A program made the translations under genes and the position numbers. Shown here piece by piece: positions 43,391 through 54,445 of a stretch of DNA of 64,000 nt. Numbering within the stretch: position 1 is the stretch's first letter; each line of letters opens with the position of its first letter. Source of the stretch: Limnephilus marmoratus. Lineage: Eukaryota; Arthropoda; Insecta; Trichoptera; Limnephilidae. Where the stretch lies: the NCBI GenBank assembly GCA_917880885.1, contig OU862923.1, forward strand, positions 23,472,770 through 23,536,769. The letters are read 5' to 3'. Below the pieces are notes generated by a model, which worked only from the letters and a program-made list of their open reading frames with translations, was not told the origin of the DNA and made no database searches.

Positions 43391-46270
43391 TTACAGCTGG
43401 TCAGCGACTCTAAGATCAGGCCATCTCTCAACCCAAACCTTTGTAAACTTCCGCAGGCACTCGAAGTTCACCTTATTCGAGACGAGATCAGCGTTCCATA
43501 CTGGTCTCGTGGTCACTTGTAAACCATCCAACATTTCCTCTCGAGCATCCGTCATAATCTCACAATGCCACAGAATGTGCTCGGCTGTTTGGTCCGTATT
43601 GCCACACGCGCAGTTTGGATGGGGGGATAGAGAGAGACTGTGCAATCTCCCCCTAAACTCCCCATGCCCGGACAGTAATTGGGTCACATGGTGATCCCTT
43701 ACAATGTGTGCCCCTTCCATTCTGAGTTTAACTGACGGGAAGAAGGAGTAAGTCCATCTTCCCGTATTCGACCTGTCCCATCGCTCTTGCCATTCTCTCA
43801 GTGTTCTTTCTCGCATCTCTCTAAGAAGACCTGGGAGAGACACTGCCCCACCTGGTATTAGTTCAACACCTAGGTGTGTAGCGGGTCTTCCTTTTGTCAG
43901 GCTCTTCTTTGTTAGCACCTCCCTGATTTCAAGATCAATTGGCAAAATGCCGGCCAAGACTGGCAAAGCGTCCGAAGCAACTGTTCTATAAGCACCCGAA
44001 AGCGCCAGCAAGGGGACTCGCTGGCCTCTCTTGAGCGCCGAGAGTATGAGTGCATTCTCCAGGCGGTGCTCCCACACAGAGGCCGCATACGAGACTTGCG
44101 TCACGTAAACCCCCCTATATAAGAGACGGAGCGCTGGAGAGCGCAATCCCCACTCGGCAGTAGAGATTCTTCTCAATTTTAAGAAGAGGGCCTGGGCCTT
44201 ACTTGACACGCTTTTAACATGGGTCAAGAACGAGGACGTTCGATCCAAAGTGACGCCTAGGTATGTAGTGTTCTCAACGAATCGGATATTGGTATCTCCC
44301 ATTTTGATGGTTGGATTTCTACTTCTATTGAGGTTACCCTTCATCAGGAGTCCCATAGTCTTGTGGGGAGCGAAGGTCAGCCGGTTTCTCTTTCCCCATT
44401 CTAAAATCACACTTAAAACCTCTTCAGCTTTACTTTCAACTTCCTTTCTGCTGTTCCCCGAGACAAGATACAATTTGTCATCAGCGTAGTCCACCGAGAT
44501 ACATCCCTCAGGTAAGGGCAACCTGGAGGAATCGTCAAACACAATATTCCAAAAGTCTGGTCCAAGGATTGAACCCTGAGGACAACCCAAGTCAACTCCT
44601 CGTTCAATCAGGTAGTCTCCAAAAGAAAGGATGATAGTTCTGTCGCAGAGGTAATCAGCGCAGATCTTGAACAGGTTTGGTGGACATTTCCTATTTTTGA
44701 GCTTGACAAGTATCATCGGCCACCAAGCGTGATCGAAGGCACCAGTAATATCGAGGAAGATTCCAATTACGTACCTCTTTTGGCAAGCCTTCACCCATTC
44801 AAGCGCATACGTGATGGCGTGCTCAGTGGACATACCGGGGACAAAACCAAACTGACGCTCGCAGGGTGGGGATAAGGTTTGACGTAAACGCTGTCTTATC
44901 AGTTTCTCCAGGATCTTCCCCAGGACAGGTAGCAGGGTGATTGGACGGTAGGCCTTCACGTCCGACCTTGGTTTGCCGTTCCCCTTTGGTATAATCCTAA
45001 GCACGCCCCTCTTCCATTCAGAAGGGAAAGTTCCTCTTCTCATGCACGTATCCATCACCTGGAAGAGCTCCTCCTTGGCGTGGATCCATACTTGCTTCGC
45101 TATTACGCCATTGAGCCTATCATGCCCTGGTGCCTTCTTAAGACCCAAACCCTTGATTATCAACTCGATTTCCGCTTTAGTTACTGGTGTCATCCTAACC
45201 TCCTGAGCGAGGTTTCTCGGAGGGAGCCGTGACAGATTTCTGATCTGTTTGTGGTGGTCGCTTTCCCCAATTATTGAATCTACAGGAACTAACTTGCCCA
45301 GAAGTGTATTGAGAGTGGATGCCACGTCCACACTTTCAACGTTCCTACCGTCCTTTTCGCTTATTACGCTAGTTAAATACCGATCAGAGCCTTTTCCTGT
45401 TTTATCTATGGCGCTGTGGACTTCCCACGGGTTGGCGTTTCCCACTTCTTGTACCCAATTATGCCATGCAGCTCGTTTCGCTGAGAGGACGGCCTGTTTG
45501 AAGGCTCTACGGGAGACACTGAGTCGTGACTGAAGGGCGAGTGTCTCCTCCTGCGTGCACCCGCCTCGTCTGGACACGCCCAGGGCTCGATAGGCTCTCT
45601 TGTAGGCCCCTTTCAGTGAAGTCAGCTCACTCGACCACCACGGCGTCCTGATAACAGTCTTTGGGTTTGATCTTCCCAAAGACTGCTCGGCAGCTGATAC
45701 CACGGCTGCATTAAAAAAGTTCCCCAAATTATCCGGATCTCTTGCTGCTACGTCGTGAAATCCCCTTAAGGTATCACGTAGAGCTTCCCCAAAGTTATCC
45801 CAATTCGCCCTAGTGGTTTTGAAGTTCCAGGAGGATCTTGGGACTTCCGTCTTTTTGACACCCACGGTAAAAGTTATAAGCCTGTGATCTGAGGCAATTG
45901 CGCATTCGTGAACTGTCCACTTTGATATCTTGGTCGCAACAGATCCAGAGCAAAGAGTTAGATCAATGTTGCTCTCACCGTGCGTGTTCGAGAAAGTCGT
46001 ATATATACTCTGTTCATTTATTATTGAAAGACCTTGCGCCGCAATGAAGTCTTCGACGGCGTCTGAGCGTTCCGTCCTATAGTTACAGTAATCGAACCAC
46101 AGAGGCGAGCGAGCGTTAAAGTCTCCCCCGATAACTACGTTACGTCCTTTAAGCGCGTTTAGAGCGCGCGTCAGACTCAAGATATGTGGTCCTACTGGGT
46201 TACAAAATTTAAACAGGATTTTGTTACGATTAGCTTTCGTATGAGTGTATATGAAATTGTGGCGACACAT
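43391..46270 (-). CDS. R1-clade non-LTR endonuclease/reverse transcriptase
   Basis: This enzyme would nick genomic DNA and copy its own RNA into the nick. Parts in order: rest of the apurinic-type endonuclease with GGDFNARSPLW (residues 48-58), NIDLTL (101-106) and SDHR (127-130); the reverse transcriptase with YRPITLLPVLGK (about 441-452), DITGAFDHAWW (507-517), CPQGSILGP (563-571) and the catalytic YADD (595-598); and a C-terminal CCHC knuckle CACG...EH...C (887-903). All catalytic Asp residues of the reverse transcriptase are present and there is no stop or frameshift across about 935 codons, so the copy is young. R1-clade ORF2 proteins are usually about 1,000 or more residues: the first part of the endonuclease and all of ORF1 are missing. 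R1-like similarity begins at about residue 25; the first 24 codons belong to an older element into which this one inserted. It is not next to 28S rDNA. Confidence 0.92.
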   Translation of the reverse strand: MCRHNFIYTHTKANRNKILFKFCNPVGPHILSLTRALNALKGRNVVIGGDFNARSPLWFDYCNYRTERSDAVEDFIAAQGLSIINEQSIYTTFSNTHGESNIDLTLCSGSVATKISKWTVHECAIASDHRLITFTVGVKKTEVPRSSWNFKTTRANWDNFGEALRDTLRGFHDVAARDPDNLGNFFNAAVVSAAEQSLGRSNPKTVIRTPWWSSELTSLKGAYKRAYRALGVSRRGGCTQEETLALQSRLSVSRRAFKQAVLSAKRAAWHNWVQEVGNANPWEVHSAIDKTGKGSDRYLTSVISEKDGRNVESVDVASTLNTLLGKLVPVDSIIGESDHHKQIRNLSRLPPRNLAQEVRMTPVTKAEIELIIKGLGLKKAPGHDRLNGVIAKQVWIHAKEELFQVMDTCMRRGTFPSEWKRGVLRIIPKGNGKPRSDVKAYRPITLLPVLGKILEKLIRQRLRQTLSPPCERQFGFVPGMSTEHAITYALEWVKACQKRYVIGIFLDITGAFDHAWWPMILVKLKNRKCPPNLFKICADYLCDRTIILSFGDYLIERGVDLGCPQGSILGPDFWNIVFDDSSRLPLPEGCISVDYADDKLYLVSGNSRKEVESKAEEVLSVILEWGKRNRLTFAPHKTMGLLMKGNLNRSRNPTIKMGDTNIRFVENTTYLGVTLDRTSSFLTHVKSVSSKAQALFLKLRRISTAEWGLRSPALRLLYRGVYVTQVSYAASVWEHRLENALILSALKRGQRVPLLALSGAYRTVASDALPVLAGILPIDLEIREVLTKKSLTKGRPATHLGVELIPGGAVSLPGLLREMRERTLREWQERWDRSNTGRWTYSFFPSVKLRMEGAHIVRDHHVTQLLSGHGEFRGRLHSLSLSPHPNCACGNTDQTAEHILWHCEIMTDAREEMLDGLQVTTRPVWNADLVSNKVNFECLRKFTKVWVERWPDLRVADQL

Positions 46271-46573
46271 CAGTGTGGCGACACATCATTATTATCATCG
46301 CCATCAAAAGAACAAACGAGAAACATCTCCTAATATCCGCGCGCATCGGCAAACCTACTTGCCTAGGTACCTTCGTACCTATACTGGCCGCGATGTACTT
46401 TCTCGCCTCCCGTGCCAGCCCGACGATAATAATATCGCTCCGCCTAGAAAGGTCTCGAGACAGCACCGTACAATATCTGTACGGCGCCGAATATTCTCGT
46501 CAACTGCCGAGGTGGCTCGTATGAGTTTAAGTAAATCAGGTCTATCTGTACTACTATTTACAATTTTGAACAT
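46198..46573 (-). pseudogene. Jockey/CR1-like RT tail interrupted at R1 junction
   Basis: Minus strand: MFKIVNSSTDRPDLLKLIR (46573-46517) is the familiar tail block, and THTKANRNKILFKF (46247-46205) is its usual continuation (compare the tail at 60480-60580). About 260 bases of foreign sequence (46259-46516) separate the two, and the R1-like element starts right after the second block. GTGGCGACACATCA is repeated in tandem at 46259 and 46274 at one edge. Confidence 0.55.
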
Positions 46574-48959
46574 AAATACACATGCGACCTAATATCGGGG
46601 TATCAAGAAAGGATACATTTTTGCGAACTATTGAGAACCAAAGAAATGAATTAATCTTTTTACATCTGGTAGTGACAGTATAAATACTTTGACGACAAAA
46701 AAAGACAGAACAATTTAAATTCAAGAACCATTACGACTTTTCAGTGGAATGAGTGGTGGCGCGTACACTTACCTCTTACATCTGACTATTAAGGTGATCC
46801 ACTAGTCCTGGAGAAATTCGATAACGGAATCAACGCCTCTTTTTGGGAGGGATTTAAAAATACTTGAGAAAAAGTTTTTGGAAAGGTTGGAAAAGGCATT
46901 TGAGAGATGTTTTTCATATTTTGATTTTGTAAAGGCCTGTAAAAACATTAACTCCTGTTTTACGCATTATTTATCACAATAACAAGGAAATTAAAAATCG
47001 AACCAAGCGACGTGGAGTCTAAAGACGTCCACACACCTCCGCGTCTGGGAGGAGACTAAATGCGACTAAACGATGAGCTATCAGCCCTTCTGCAGATGGC
47101 ATAAGTTTGAAATTCGCAGTTGGGTAAAGCCTCCTTTAATCCATTGGAAAAAAATATCGCCGAAATTCATATTTTATTTTATTATGTGAAGATCAGGCAC
47201 AAATATATTTTTTTGCGATCATTATAAAAAAACTGAATTTGCCACATTATACAATAAAACCATATACGAAAAGGGGTTTATAAGGAGAATTTGCACTTGA
47301 AAGTTTTTTTATTGACCTAATACTTTATTTTTTTCGAGATTTTGGAAGACCAATATGTGTTCTACTCGCAGTATTTAATTGAAGCATCTATAATACTTCT
47401 AAGAGACCAAATTTTCAAAACTAAAACACATTTGAATTATTTCGCTTTGCTTCGTCTTAAAAAAAGCTTTCAAAAGGGAATCTGGGAGAGAAAAGTTTGA
47501 GAGGCGCGTGTTGAGGCGAGTGTTGGCGCCTCGCCGCGCCGGGTGCATGGCTCGTGACTAGCTTTCGGTATCGAAACTTCTTTATTGGCTTTAACAATAT
47601 AATTTATATCGGATAACCCCCGCAGCCCGGTGACTGCGTCCCCCACACGCCAATGAGAGTAGCGAGTTATACCCACTACGTACTTCATGTCTAATAAGCC
47701 GCTGGATGGCAGACGGGTGATTCACCCTGATCATTGATTGTTTTAAGAACAATAACCATAGACATCCAAATGGATAGACAAGCAGTTACAGATGAGGGGT
47801 AAAACCAAACTACGGAGAGCAAAGGGGGGAAAGATGACTGTCATTCGTTGAACAATCAATCTGACAGTATGTAGGCATCTCGCATTACAATATCACCATT
47901 TAGTTCTTAAAAGCAAAATCTGCTTTGAATGAATAGACCTTTTTACATGGGAGCGCGAATTGCTTGCCACGTTCAAAACTTATTTGCTAAGGCCAAATGC
48001 TCACCCCAAAAAGACTCACGCCAATACACATATCAATTTTTTCTTGCCGTGTTTAGTTAAAACACGTTTACAAATGTTTCATAATTTACTTACCCCTGTA
48101 ACCAGCGACGAGCACATTGGAGTACCGCCCACATTCTCTATGTGCATATTGATACGTAGATATATTGTATAGCACAAGCTGCCGTTATTTCGTTAAATGT
48201 ATGGATGTCAGCTTCTCGCTGTTCACGGCAAGAATGATGATGTCACACATTTTAGATTCAAGCGAGGCTATATCCCCTCCCCATGGAGCGAGCCGGTTCC
48301 AAGGAGGAGCTACAGCCGGCGCCATGTGGAGGGGGAAATAATACGTTTTTATCACTTAGGGCAGGTCCAGATATATTCATATGTCCGTGACAATAACTTA
48401 ATAAAAAATGCATGTGTTACATGCAAACTTGTTACATATATAAGCAGGTACTTCTCCTTCCCCACATATATGGAACATTGTGGGATGTGGCTAGCAACAT
48501 CTTTCTGCAAGGGAGAGGGATTTTTCAACAGAAGATGACCGGGCGGATTTGAAATTAGTAAAAAGGAAGCAAGTCATTCCTTATTTTAAAGTTCTACGGC
48601 TTGGAGCTCCCGTGGACTAAAAAAACGACGAATCAAAGTTTGATCGCCAGATTTATAACATTAAAAGAAAGATGGATTAAATAGGTAGACTAAATATTCC
48701 GGCGAGGATAATCCTGACATGGGAAGATCAATGGATTCATGGAAATATTCGACAAGTATTCAAGTAAGGTGTAATTACCTACCCTCAGAAATAAACCATA
48801 TTTGCTACCAATGGAGTCGATTTGCAAGGATGATCACATTTGAGGCCATCGCTCATCCCGAGCTGCATAACCTTTGACAGTTGTCAAAGCACCCGGAAGG
48901 CGCCGCAATTTGGTATAAAATGAAGATTCAAAATGCCCTAATCATGATTCTAACCTCTC
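46574..48959. other. No supported gene
   Basis: AT-rich DNA with GC-richer patches at 47510-47720 and 48250-48320 that I do not recognise. Open frames of 72 residues (47470-47688, minus) and 113 residues (48197-48538, plus) have normal composition but no known motif, no context and no repeat partner in the window. Confidence 0.35.
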
Positions 48960-49032
48960 GCCCGGCTAGCTCAGTCGGTAGAGCATGAGACTCTTAATCT
49001 CAGGGTCGTGGGTTCGGGCCCCACGTTGGGCG
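48960..49032 (+). tRNA. tRNA-Lys(CTT), possibly a pseudogene
   Basis: A full cloverleaf folds: acceptor GCCCGGC / GTTGGGC (two G-U pairs), D arm with GCTCAGTCGGTAGAGC, anticodon arm GAGACTCTTAATCTC with anticodon CTT, T arm GTGGG / CCCAC, discriminator G. This is the sequence pattern of eukaryotic tRNA-Lys-CTT. Position 58 in the T loop is G (TTCGGGC) where A is almost invariant, which also changes the B box, and no TTTT terminator follows within 30 bases (only CTTTG). The gene may be weakened or a pseudogene. No A-tail or SINE body follows, so it is not clearly a SINE. Confidence 0.85.
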
Positions 49033-50014
49033 CCTTTGTCAACGCCAACATTAACATGGCGTCCAATTAATTAACATTAATTTACACCCCATGTTAACGT
49101 TAGCGTTAACAAACTTTTCATGGAGAATTTGAACCAACAGGATTTTTGGTCCGGTACATGTTTTATCGATTGAAATTTGTAATATATCACAATGAGGCTA
49201 CACTCACATTATTTTAGGTGTATACGTGCTTTTCGCTTGCAGCAGTTTGGGGCCAGTACTTACCTAATTTAGACGGAGTGTTCTAGCCACGCGGGTACCT
49301 GAAGAGATTGACAGCCGGCCGTTAATGTACAGGCGCCGGTAAGAGGGTGAATTGAGGAGAAGTTTCGATACGTTAGTGAGTTGGTTCCGGGGAGTACATG
49401 GTGTAACAGCTGAACTACAAGCCGCCAAAGATCATGGCCGAAACACACGTGAGCGAAATATTAATTTGTAATGGATCATCACGAGATAGTATAGTTTAAC
49501 TTTGGTTTAATATATCCATAGCATTTAATTTTAATCCTTCTAAATATGTACAGTTATCGGTACAGGCGCCTTTCAGGATTAACTAATGATATGCTTCCAT
49601 TTATTGATACCACATGTTTCCGAGATTATAGTTTCACATTAATTTGATATACCTATGGTAGTCAACCACCCCTGTAGATTTAAAAATCAATTAATCATGC
49701 TTTACCCATAATTGTTTGAAATTAATGAATAAATGTTGCATCTTTGTTACTTGAACGTTCCGTCTTTCTCTCACACTGATCTACCCACATGTCTGCACTT
49801 GTTTATTTGAATACGAGGGAAATATTTAGAGCATTTGGATGGCGGTGATTAGCAAAGATAGCTAGTTAGACAACCAGGTAAGGTTAACCGTTACACGCTT
49901 CACATGGTCTCGTTTCCGAGATGTGCCGAAGGTAACCGAAAGTAAAAGTGCAGTCATTATAATTCTGTAAATAAAATCTAGTTTTTAGTCAGAAAATTAC
50001 AATCTAGGTATCTA
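49033..50014. other. No supported gene
   Basis: A short inverted repeat (AACGCCAACATTAACATGG, then GTTAACGTTAGCGTTAAC) follows the tRNA at 49041-49110. The rest is unassigned. Confidence 0.4.
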
Positions 50015-50431
50015 TCTTCTATATATATATATATATATATATAAATGCGTTGCTAAACCATTCATCCGATTGCGATGAAACTTTGAGGTTTTGATGTGTG
50101 CATGCCCGCGATGGTTCCGATATATGTAATAGTGAGTTCTGGCATTATGAAATTTGCATTAAAAAATTGCAATAAGTGGCACGCGAGCTGTTTGAAAACT
50201 GAATGTATCGGAACTGAATGCATGGAATTCGGGAGGGGGGGGGGGGAACTCGGAGCGGGAGAAGGGAGTGAGTGGAGGGAAGGCGGGGAAGGCGGAGTGG
50301 GAACGCGAGAGGGGAGGGGCCGCGGGAGAGGAAGGGGAGGCGGAAGGGAACGGGAAGAATGGGAAAGGACACGCAGAGAGAAACAATTTCTTTATTGAGT
50401 GGCATAGCAACGCATGCCGGGAACTCGCTAG
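50015..50431 (+). mobile_element. Non-autonomous Helitron, family 2, copy 1
   Basis: It starts TCTTCTATATATA after an A, contains one inverted 108-bp unit (50043-50160) of the 15612 minisatellite, a G-rich section (GGGAGGGGGGGGGGG onward), then a GGCAT / ATGCC hairpin (50401-50418) and terminal CTAG (50428-50431) followed by T. No helicase coding. The G-rich part creates open frames on both strands that are by-products. Confidence 0.75.
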
Positions 50432-50608
50432 TAAATTATAAATTACGATACGTCAATAAACAGTCACTGTGATTAAAAGAACTTAAGCCTTTCAATAAGC
50501 ATTCTTGTATTATTATTGGAGAATACTGGTCCTAGTACTTACAAATAACGAATCTCTGGAGAGAACACAGGAGATATTACAATATTATATCGTGCCATTT
50601 GAATGTTT

Positions 50609-50655
50609 TTTATTTATTTATTTATTGACGCCCTATTGGGCTTTTACATATAAAA
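50609..50655 (-). repeat. Non-LTR 3' tail
   Basis: Minus strand: GTAAAAGCCCAATAGGGCG then TCAATAAATAAATAAATAAA, the same tail design as 18048-18080. It may be the 3' end of the element whose coding tail is at 51820, but 1.2 kb of AT-rich sequence lies between. Confidence 0.55.
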
Positions 50656-51819
50656 TACAAATTTCATTTATAACAACAGTATAACACAAAATAAAAAAAG
50701 ATTACAAAATATACAAATAAAGCATAAACTCAATGTAAAATAATAGGAATACATCTAATGCTAATTCCACATGGATGACTTTAGAGAACTCGTACGTATA
50801 TATACCTACGAGCAACAAAAACATTAAAAATAATCAAAACACATTAATTTTTACTTAATTACTCGTTGTATGCATTTGAAATAAGAACAATAAAAAAACA
50901 ATAAACAAAAGAAAATTGAAATAAAAAAATAAAAAAATTCTAATTCATTATTTACATCTAAAAAGTGGTGGACTAATTTGGAATGTTATAAAAATATGGT
51001 TCTTATTTTCTAATACTCTTTTTTCATTCAACAGAGGTTTGAAATTGAAATCAAGGGTATAATTTTTTTCTACTATGTAGCAAAAAAAAACTAAATTCAT
51101 GCATTTCAATTACTACCAAACCAAATACAAACATAAATGTTTAATAACCCATTTAAACACTTCAAAAAATATATTTTACCATCAATCGTATTTTTATTTT
51201 ATTAGGAACATTTACAGGTTAATAACATTACATGCATTAAACAAACAATAAATTATAATAATTAGGTTACAACCCAATAACAAATGTTCACATCATGCCC
51301 AAATAATAAATAAAAAGTCAATAATTATTATTTTTTTTTGCCTAATATTACATAGGATAGGAACTAGATAAATAATCTAAACACAGTCTATATATTGTTG
51401 ATACAGATAAGATAAGATAAAAAACAATGAAAGTAGAAAAAATAAATATATAAAAATAATGATGAAAACTGAAAAACACTAGATGTAGGATCGAGAAATA
51501 ATATGTACATTAATAAAAAAAAACAAGTGAAAGTAAGATAAAAGTAAAGTGATAGTACTCACAAAAAAATTGTAAAATATAGTGTGCCAGTTTTATGGCT
51601 ATTTAAAAAAATAAAATATTTATAAAACAAACAAAAAAATAATTGAAAAAAAACACCGGACTTAAAGTGGAAAAATAATATATATACGCACATGTAGGTA
51701 TATACACATATAAGTACGTATTACATTATTTCTAATAAAAAACATAAAAAGTAAGGTAATAATTATTTAGTTTTGTTAAAAGTGAATTAATCTACGAGTA
51801 TTTGGTAATGAATTGGTTA
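50656..51819. other. Extremely AT-rich stretch
   Basis: About 80% A/T by eye, A-rich on the plus strand, no open frame. A second possible tail (TTTTTATTTTATTAGGAAC) is at 51190. It may be long 3' untranslated sequence of the minus-strand retroelement or several nested tails. Confidence 0.4.
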
Positions 51820-52185
51820 TTATAAGGCTCCATTAACTATATTTTTGAAAGAGCTTAAAGTACATGACAAGATGTCAGCATTGATACATTTTTTGTTATA
51901 ATGATTACAAGTTTTTAATAAGAAAGAATTTTGCCTGAGACTAGTTGAAGCAATTTCGACATGAAACAATGACTTGTCCCTAGTTTTCTTACTCGGAACT
52001 CTAATATTAATTGATGACAAAAGAGCCGGACAGTCAATATGACCATTCAAGATTTTGTGTAAGTAAGTCATATCCGTAATATCTCTCCTACTTTTTAGAG
52101 TTTTGAGTCCATAGTGTTTTATAGAGCTGTCCGTGTCATAATAATGCACATGTCTCTTGAAGTTCAAGTGATGTACAAATTGTAT
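51820..52185 (-). pseudogene. Jockey/CR1-like RT C-terminus (minus strand)
   Basis: The minus-strand frame reads FVHHLNFKRHVHYYD, LKTLKSRRDITDMTYLHKIL, GHIDCPALLS and VPSKKTRDKSLFH, with an FKNIV end before the stop at 51820. It has the R.DI.D..YLHKIL...ID...LL and R....F pattern of the group and no internal stop. The 5' truncation point abuts repeat F at 52186. Confidence 0.75.
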
Positions 52186-52465
52186 AAAGCTGATATTGTG
52201 ATAAAGCCATTTATTCAAAGACAGGAAATATTGTACCTACTAAATCATTGTCCCATCAGCACAGGTGCCAATAATAAATTGTTAGTGATACTTTTGTACT
52301 CTACCTTTTACTCATTCTTGTTTGTCATTCACTTTTGCATATTTATCTAATTGTTTTGATACTATTTTTGTTATAATTTCTGTTATTTAAATCATCCATA
52401 TATATGTAAATTTTTGGGCATAATGCCTGTTTTATGCACTTAAATAAAAATAAATAAAATTAATA
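52186..52465 (+). repeat. Retroposed repeat F, copy 2
   Basis: Same orientation and same tail as 10649-11013, from AAGCTGATATTGTGAT to AATGCCTGTTTTATGC and a TAAATAAAAATAAATAAA tail. Confidence 0.65.
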
Positions 52466-52509
52466 AAAGTCAATTCTTTCCAAACAATGGAGCTTTGAAA
52501 TGACTATTT

Positions 52510-52840
52510 ATCTTCAAATTAATAAATTACGTTGTATTAACCACTTAATTATTTATAAAAACCGACATGTTTCATCAGCAAAGCTGACTTCCTCAGGGTT
52601 TTGACAGAACTAATTTTAAAAATAGACATACATAGGTAATAGAGAAAAATAATAGACATAAACAATAATAAAATTTGAAAGAAAATAATGTGTAAGGGAC
52701 GAGGGGCAATATAGAACAATTAAAAATTTAAAAATTTAAAAGGGGAATAGATTTAATAATGGGTCATTTATGTTTTATTTATATTATGTTTTTATAAATA
52801 ATTAAGTGGTTAATACAACGTAATTTATTAATTTGAATTT
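52510..52840 (-). mobile_element. Penelope-like terminal fragment with inverted ends
   Basis: About 48 bases (AATTAATAAATTACGTTGTA onward) at 52517-52560 recur inverted at 52788-52835. The hammerhead-like motif 5 lies just inside the left copy on the minus strand. This fits a Penelope pseudo-LTR pair in opposite orientation, an arrangement known for the group. No coding. Confidence 0.6.
52558..52602 (-). ncRNA. Hammerhead-like motif 5 (best structure)
   Basis: Minus strand: helix I AAAACC paired with GGTTTT (6 bp), core CTGAGGA, extra A, helix II GTCAGC / GCTGAT (six pairs, one G-U) with loop TTT, GAA, self-complementary ACATGT, cleavage-site base C. It has the longest helix I and all conserved core positions. 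Confidence 0.7.
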
Positions 52841-52927
52841 AAAATGTTACCACAAAATAATTTTGCACTATTAGAAGAAGTGACTATTTATCTGATACGT
52901 TTTAAGATAAGAAACGGCCAAAAGCAT

Positions 52928-53082
52928 TTTCGTTATTTGTTTTTGGGGTGTTATACCATCCGGTAGATCTGACACATCTACCGGATCTACCCTGATCATG
53001 GACTCTGCAACGATTTCCGAAACGTTGGCTAAAGAAAGAGGTAGCGCCACACGGCATAACACCCCAAAAACAAATAACGAAA
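52928..53082. mobile_element. 155-bp MITE with perfect inverted ends
   Basis: TTTTCGTTATTTGTTTTTGG plus GGTGTTAT at the left is mirrored at 53055-53082. A second short inverted pair (CCGGTAGAT / ATCTACCGG) sits at 52960-52990. No coding; superfamily unknown. Confidence 0.8.
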
Positions 53083-54000
53083 AATACTATTTATCTGTAA
53101 AAAAACAACTGCCTTTATTTTATCATTTTGAAATATCTTTGAATTCTCTAAACAACTTTAATTAAAAGAAAATTGGAAAACAGCAATCCAATGCCTCCGT
53201 CCTTGTTATAAACATATTTTGGCACTCGAAGAGCTAATACCTAAAATCATCAAATAAGACACAATGTTTGAGCACAGATTAAATCTAATTAGGTTCCTAC
53301 TTTGAATTACAGTAACTTGCCTACATTTTCTTTCATCGAAATAAATATCCTCCTCTGAAAGATACAAACCTTCGTTGCTTTGAGTCGAAATATAATTTAC
53401 GAAGAATCTCTCGTCAGAAATCTCATTTGAATAATATAAATTCGATAGGATTTAGAGCTTTTCGGGTAGACGCAAAGATATTCTAGCAAAAATGTGTTCA
53501 AAGTGGGCCTGTTCATTGCCGAGATTATACCACTGTCGAGGTTGAATACCTTGATTGAAAAAAATTCTTTTATCTTGATTAAAGAAAGAAGAAGGATTTT
53601 TTTTACCCTGTACCTAAATTATTGAGATTTGTTAAAGTCGATGAATGCGTGTTATGGATTTCGGTTTTGAAATAAATATTTTGGGGTGTTGCATCGCTCA
53701 AGCGATGTTAATGTCAAATCTACAGGGGCAGTTGGGGCTCTTGTGTTATATTCAGATATAAAAGTTATATTATATGGAAGTAGGAATCGTTAGCGTTTTT
53801 TTGCTAAGCCGACTGCACGTGTAAGTATGTCGTATTTTGTGATTGCCGCATGCTACTTCGGAGAGTTGAAATTATTAGTAAAAATAATTTTACAGCGGAT
53901 TTTCACTCAAGATGCCTTTAGATATAAGTATATCGACTTTGGTTGTACGGCCGTATATCCTCTTTGCAAACTTACTCGAAGAAAACATCTTCTAAACTTT
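53083..54000. other. No supported feature
   Basis: AT-rich, with a small palindrome CATCGCTCAAGCGATG at 53693. No gene. Confidence 0.4.
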
Positions 54001-54125
54001 CGGCCGGACCAATTGTCGCCGGACCAAATATCGGCCGGACTAACTGTCGGCCGGGCCAACTGTCGCCGGACCAACTGTCATCGGACCACCGTCGCCGGAC
54101 CAACTGTCGCCGGACCAATTGTCGG
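54001..54125 (+). repeat. ~18-bp GC-rich minisatellite, about seven copies
   Basis: Variants of TGTCGCCGGACCAAC in tandem. It is a sharp GC-rich island in AT-rich DNA. Frames on both strands across it are by-products. Confidence 0.9.
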
Positions 54126-54445
54126 GTCACCACAATAAATAGTCGTACTGCTTCAGTTTGAAAATGGCCCTGTAAGTCGAAACAGCTGTCACAATAATAA
54201 ATACTTGCAGAATTCAATAATAACATTATTAAATAAAAATAAAAATAAATTAAACGGAGTTCTACGAATTAAACAAACAAACAATTAAAAATACGTTGAT
54301 TTCGGCTGGCGGTGAGTTATTTGTTTTTAGTGGATTATTCAGAGTCAATGAACTTTTAATGCAAAATTGAAAATGTTTATAGGAACTACTTTCTCATATC
54401 AGACAAGCGATAAGGTACCAAAATAATTAAATCAATAAATAATTA

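Noticed and set aside
43509..45533. Plus-strand frames of 61-94 residues inside the R1 region.
   Set aside because: Antisense shadows of the R1 reverse transcriptase frame.
48197..48538. A 113-residue frame as a host exon.
   Set aside because: No recognised domain, no splice or promoter evidence, and the composition of the second half is compatible with chance.
50096..50410. Gly/Arg-rich and Pro-rich frames on both strands.
   Set aside because: They come from the G-rich section of a Helitron; the same happens at 62441-62734.
53010..53040. CCGAAACGTTGG inside the 52928 MITE as a ribozyme 3' half.
   Set aside because: No CTGANGA core precedes it and the inverted ends identify a MITE.
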